A stretch of DNA of 24,756 nt from the NCBI GenBank assembly GCA_049841315.1, contig JASGDB010000003.1, positions 1 through 24,756 on the forward strand, written 5' to 3'. Both the position numbers and the translations under genes were made by a program. The DNA is from JASGDB01 sp049841315. Lineage in GTDB: Bacteria > Bacteroidota > Bacteroidia > Flavobacteriales > Weeksellaceae. The notes beneath the pieces are model-generated. The model had not been told where the DNA came from and searched no databases. It saw only the letters and a list, made by a program, of their open reading frames with translations. Positions 21,878 to 24,756 of this stretch are shown here, in pieces. Position 1 is the first letter of the stretch; each line of letters begins with the position of its first letter.

Positions 21878-24541
21878 ATGAAATCATATTTAACCAAACT
21901 TTCGTTTGGACTATTCTTGTTATTATTCAACTTCGGTTTTGCACAAAGCACCAAAGAAAATTATGCCGTAAAAGGAGCGTGCGGAATGTGTAAAGCCAGA
22001 ATCGAAAGCAATGCTAAAAAAGCAGGAGCAACCGTTGCCGAATGGAACGATGAAACCCAAAAACTTTCCGTAGAATTCGACCAAAGCAAAACATCAAAAG
22101 AAAAAATCCTGAAACAAATTGCGGATTCCGGACACGATAACGAACTGTTTCGTGCAGCTGATGAGGTTTATAAAAACCTTCCGGGTTGCTGCCATTATGA
22201 AAGACTTCCGGAAAATGCCGGACAGAACGACAAAAAAGAATTTTTCGTGAAAGGCAACTGCGGAATGTGCAAATCCAGAATCGAAAAAGCAGCGAAAACT
22301 GCCGGAGCGGAATCTGCCGTTTGGAATGCAGAAACTCAAAAAGTAACTTTGAATTTTGACGCTTCCAAAACTTCGGCAGATGCGATTTTGAAAAAAATCG
22401 CCGAAGTGGGACACGACAACGAAAAATATAAGGCTTCCGACGAGGTGTATTCAAAACTTCCGGGCTGTTGTTTGTATGACAGAAACCGGTCTTTTGAAGA
22501 AAAAAATCCTACAACGCATCACGACGGAGAAACGAAAAAGGAAAAACCTCAGCAAAAAGAGGAAAATCACGACGGACATCATCACGAAAAAACGACCGAA
22601 ATTAAAACCGTTAATATCATCAAATCCAAAGAAACCACTTTTTTAAACAAAAAAGAAGCGGGATTAACTTTCAATATTGACTCCAAAGAGCTTCTGAAAG
22701 CGGCGTGCTGTAATCTTTCCGAAAGTTTTGAAACGAATGCCACCGTTGATGTTTCGTACAGTAATGCCGTAACCGGAACGAAGCAGTTGAAAATGTTGGG
22801 TTTAGACCAGAAATATACGTCTTTAACAAAAGAACTTCTGCCTGAAATCCGCGGACTTTCTTCGGCTTACGGATTGAATTTCATTCCCGGAAGATGGATT
22901 GGCGGAATCCAATTAACAAAGGGCGGAAGCACCGTAACCAACGGCTACGAAAGCATTACCGGGCAAATCAACACCGAACTTTTAAAATATAAAGACAAAA
23001 ACGAAACCACGCTGAATGTTTTTGCCGATAACAACGCCAGAACGGAAATCAATATCACAAATATTTCCGCTTTGAACGACCATTGGAATCAAAGCATTTT
23101 AATCCACGGAAACGGAACTTTTGCGAAAATGGATTATAATGACGATGGTTTTTTAGACCAGCCGACAGGAAACCAAATAAATTTAGCTTATTTACTGAAT
23201 TACAACGATTTAGAACATTCGGGTTGGGGTTCACATTTCGGGATTAATGTTTTGAAAGACACCAGAAATGCCGGACAAATGGATTTTAATAAAAATCTTG
23301 CCCAAAGCGAACAATCGGCTTACGGAGTGGGAATCGACATTGGCAGAATTCAGTTGTGGAACAAAACAGGATATATTTTCAAAGGAAAACCTTACCGAAG
23401 CATCGGTTTGATGAATCAATATACTTTTCATCAGCAAAATTCATTTTTCGGATTGAGAAAGTACGACGGAAAGCAGAATACATTCTATTCCAACCTGATT
23501 TATGAGGATATTTTTGTAAATACAAATCATAAATATAAAGTCGGAGCAAGTTTTTTGTATGACGATTTTGACGAAGATTATTTAACGCAACATTATAAAA
23601 GACAAGAAACCGTTCCGGGACTTTTCGGGGAATATACGCTGACAGGATTGAAATATACGTTAGTTGCCGGAGCGAGAGTGGATTTTCATAATCTGGCAGG
23701 AATGCAGTTTACGCCGCGATTGAATTTCAAATACGATATTACGCCAAAAACCATTTTGAGATTATCGGCAGGAAGAGGTTTCAGAACGGCGAATATTTTT
23801 GCGGAAAATCAGCAGTATTTTGCATCGAACCGACAAATTGAAATCATCGGAAACGGTGGAAATATCTACGGTTTAAAACCTGAAATTGCTTGGAATTATG
23901 GAGCGAGTCTTCAGCAGGAATTCAGATTATTTGGAAGAAAATCTTATATAGTAGCGGATTTTTTCAGAACGGATTTCCAGAATCAGGTGGTAGTGGATTT
24001 GGACCATTCTGCGAGAAAATTATTGTTTTATAATCTGGAAGGAGATTCTTATGCCAATTCCTTTCAGACGCAGTGGGACTTTACGCCGGTTAAAAACCTG
24101 GAATTTCGTTTAGCCTACAAATATTACGATGTGAATACGGAATATATGGACGGTTTCAAAAAAGTGCCGTTTATGGCGAAACACAGAGGTTTTGCCAACG
24201 TTGCTTACTCTACCAATAAAAACGAAAAAGGCGGATTTTGGAGTTTTGACACGACTTTAAATTTAGTCGGAAAACAAAGACTTCCCGACACTTCGGAAAA
24301 TCCTGCGGAATTCCAACTTCCGGAATATTCCGATTCCTACACTACGCTGAACGCTCAGATTTCGAGGAATTTCAATGACAAAATCCGTGCGTATGCGGGA
24401 ATGGACAACATCACTTCCACGAAACAAAAAAATCCGATTATTGATGCTCAGAATCCTTTCGGAAATTATTTTGACGGCGGAATGATTTACGCTCCGGTTA
24501 TGCCGGGAAATGTGTATGTTGGTTTGGATGTGAGGTTGTAA
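21878..24541 (+). CDS. TonB-dependent receptor with two N-terminal HMA metal-binding domains
   Basis: The 887-aa outer-membrane protein has a signal peptide ending near FAQ (21-23). Two heavy-metal-associated domains follow: GACGMCKARIE with C35 and C38, and GNCGMCKSRIE with C128 and C131. Each is followed by a second copy of the pattern DEVY..LPGCC (CC at 104-105 and 197-198). A His-rich linker lies at 214-236 (HHDGETK, then HDGHHHEK). The plug starts near KELLKAACCNLSESF (270-284), and a full beta-barrel runs to the C-terminus, ending in VYVGLDVRL. The usual carboxypeptidase-like extension is absent. Import or sensing of copper or another soft metal is inferred from the HMA CxxC motifs and the Cys-rich upstream gene. 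Confidence 0.92.
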   Translation: MKSYLTKLSFGLFLLLFNFGFAQSTKENYAVKGACGMCKARIESNAKKAGATVAEWNDETQKLSVEFDQSKTSKEKILKQIADSGHDNELFRAADEVYKNLPGCCHYERLPENAGQNDKKEFFVKGNCGMCKSRIEKAAKTAGAESAVWNAETQKVTLNFDASKTSADAILKKIAEVGHDNEKYKASDEVYSKLPGCCLYDRNRSFEEKNPTTHHDGETKKEKPQQKEENHDGHHHEKTTEIKTVNIIKSKETTFLNKKEAGLTFNIDSKELLKAACCNLSESFETNATVDVSYSNAVTGTKQLKMLGLDQKYTSLTKELLPEIRGLSSAYGLNFIPGRWIGGIQLTKGGSTVTNGYESITGQINTELLKYKDKNETTLNVFADNNARTEINITNISALNDHWNQSILIHGNGTFAKMDYNDDGFLDQPTGNQINLAYLLNYNDLEHSGWGSHFGINVLKDTRNAGQMDFNKNLAQSEQSAYGVGIDIGRIQLWNKTGYIFKGKPYRSIGLMNQYTFHQQNSFFGLRKYDGKQNTFYSNLIYEDIFVNTNHKYKVGASFLYDDFDEDYLTQHYKRQETVPGLFGEYTLTGLKYTLVAGARVDFHNLAGMQFTPRLNFKYDITPKTILRLSAGRGFRTANIFAENQQYFASNRQIEIIGNGGNIYGLKPEIAWNYGASLQQEFRLFGRKSYIVADFFRTDFQNQVVVDLDHSARKLLFYNLEGDSYANSFQTQWDFTPVKNLEFRLAYKYYDVNTEYMDGFKKVPFMAKHRGFANVAYSTNKNEKGGFWSFDTTLNLVGKQRLPDTSENPAEFQLPEYSDSYTTLNAQISRNFNDKIRAYAGMDNITSTKQKNPIIDAQNPFGNYFDGGMIYAPVMPGNVYVGLDVRL

Positions 24542-24565
24542 GTTTTCTCAATTTTATAGTAAATG

Positions 24566-24589
24566 CCGATGCTTTTGTGTCGGTTTTTT
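24566..24589 (+). terminator. Intrinsic terminator after the TonB receptor gene
   Basis: CCGATGC (24566-24572) pairs with GTGTCGG (24577-24583), with two G-T wobbles, around the loop TTTT, followed by six T. Confidence 0.65.
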
Positions 24590-24592
24590 GTT

Positions 24593-24662
24593 TACATTTG
24601 TTCATTCTACAAAATTAAAAATGAAAGCACTTAGTAACTGTCTAAAAATTAAAAATAATTAA
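24593..24662 (+). other. -7 box with a 13-codon reading frame (possible broken gene)
   Basis: TACATTTG (24593-24600) is an exact -7 box, with TTG 15 nt upstream, a little close. ATG at 24621 after an A-rich leader opens MKALSNCLKIKNN and meets TAA at 24660. The signals look like a true gene start whose body has been replaced, for example by an insertion beginning near 24635. This cannot be decided within the window. Confidence 0.35.
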
Positions 24663-24739
24663 ATAAAACACTGACAATCAATTTGTTATGTCGAATAAAT
24701 TTTGTAACTTGTTGGTAACTAATCAAATAAGTTACTTTT

Positions 24740-24756
24740 ATGAAAAATTATTCGAG
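24740..24756 (+). CDS. Start of an ORF leaving the window
   Basis: ATG at 24740 opens MKNYS and continues past the window end. The upstream 120 nt are very A+T-rich and hold GTAACT (24707 and 24717) and AGTTAC (24730), giving a small inverted repeat. A transposase of an inserted element is possible, but five codons do not allow a call. Confidence 0.3.

Overview
The window looks like a chromosomal segment of a low-GC flavobacterium, most likely Weeksellaceae (Chryseobacterium-like). The signs are -7 boxes of the Bacteroidota form TAnnTTTG, poor Shine-Dalgarno sequences, a GLPGLI-family protein, a TonB-dependent receptor, a Cys-rich protein ending in a WQPPKIG motif, and SufBCD proteins of the usual Bacteroidota lengths. 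I saw no tRNA, rRNA or CRISPR array.

Layout. 1-3685 (+): trpS with a clear promoter and a 16-bp perfect terminator hairpin, then a membrane histidine kinase and a membrane-anchored coiled-coil protein. 3698-7841 (-): a DEDDh exonuclease with a degenerate UvrC-like tail, a DUF1016/YhcG PDDEXK nuclease bracketed by direct copies of a hairpin repeat, and a HerA/DUF853 ATPase. 8165-11831 (+): a TauE/SafE permease, a small lipoprotein, an orphan RHH antitoxin followed by a 20-codon toxin stub, a persulfide-dioxygenase-like MBL protein with two rhodanese domains, and a thioredoxin. The permease, MBL protein and thioredoxin suggest reactive-sulfur handling.

11933-20338 (-) is the most interesting part: an Fe-S assembly operon (sufA-sufB-sufC-sufD, one good promoter at its head) with foreign genes between its members, all in the same direction. 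Between sufB and sufC are a secreted TlpA-like thioredoxin and a GxxExxY gene bracketed by two direct copies of a small element with terminal inverted repeats. Between sufC and sufD is an AT-rich accessory cassette: a 25-codon remnant of the mismatch endonuclease Vsr, an unknown 120-aa protein, an HNH endonuclease and a 69-aa protein, joined by start/stop overlaps, followed by a RhuM/antirepressor-like regulator and a Doc-type toxin whose stop lies 6 nt from the sufD start. sufS and sufE are not in the window.

20560-24541 (+): a GLPGLI protein, then a probable metal (copper) operon of a Cys-rich exported protein, whose GTG start lies almost on its predicted transcription start, and a TonB-dependent receptor in which two HMA metal-binding domains and a His-rich linker occupy the usual N-terminal extension. 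The last 150 bases hold a promoter with a 13-codon reading frame and the start of an ORF that leaves the window.

The main theme is small nuclease-fold and toxin genes lodged between housekeeping genes, two of them framed by their own direct repeats. All function calls come from reading motifs by eye; no database search was possible.
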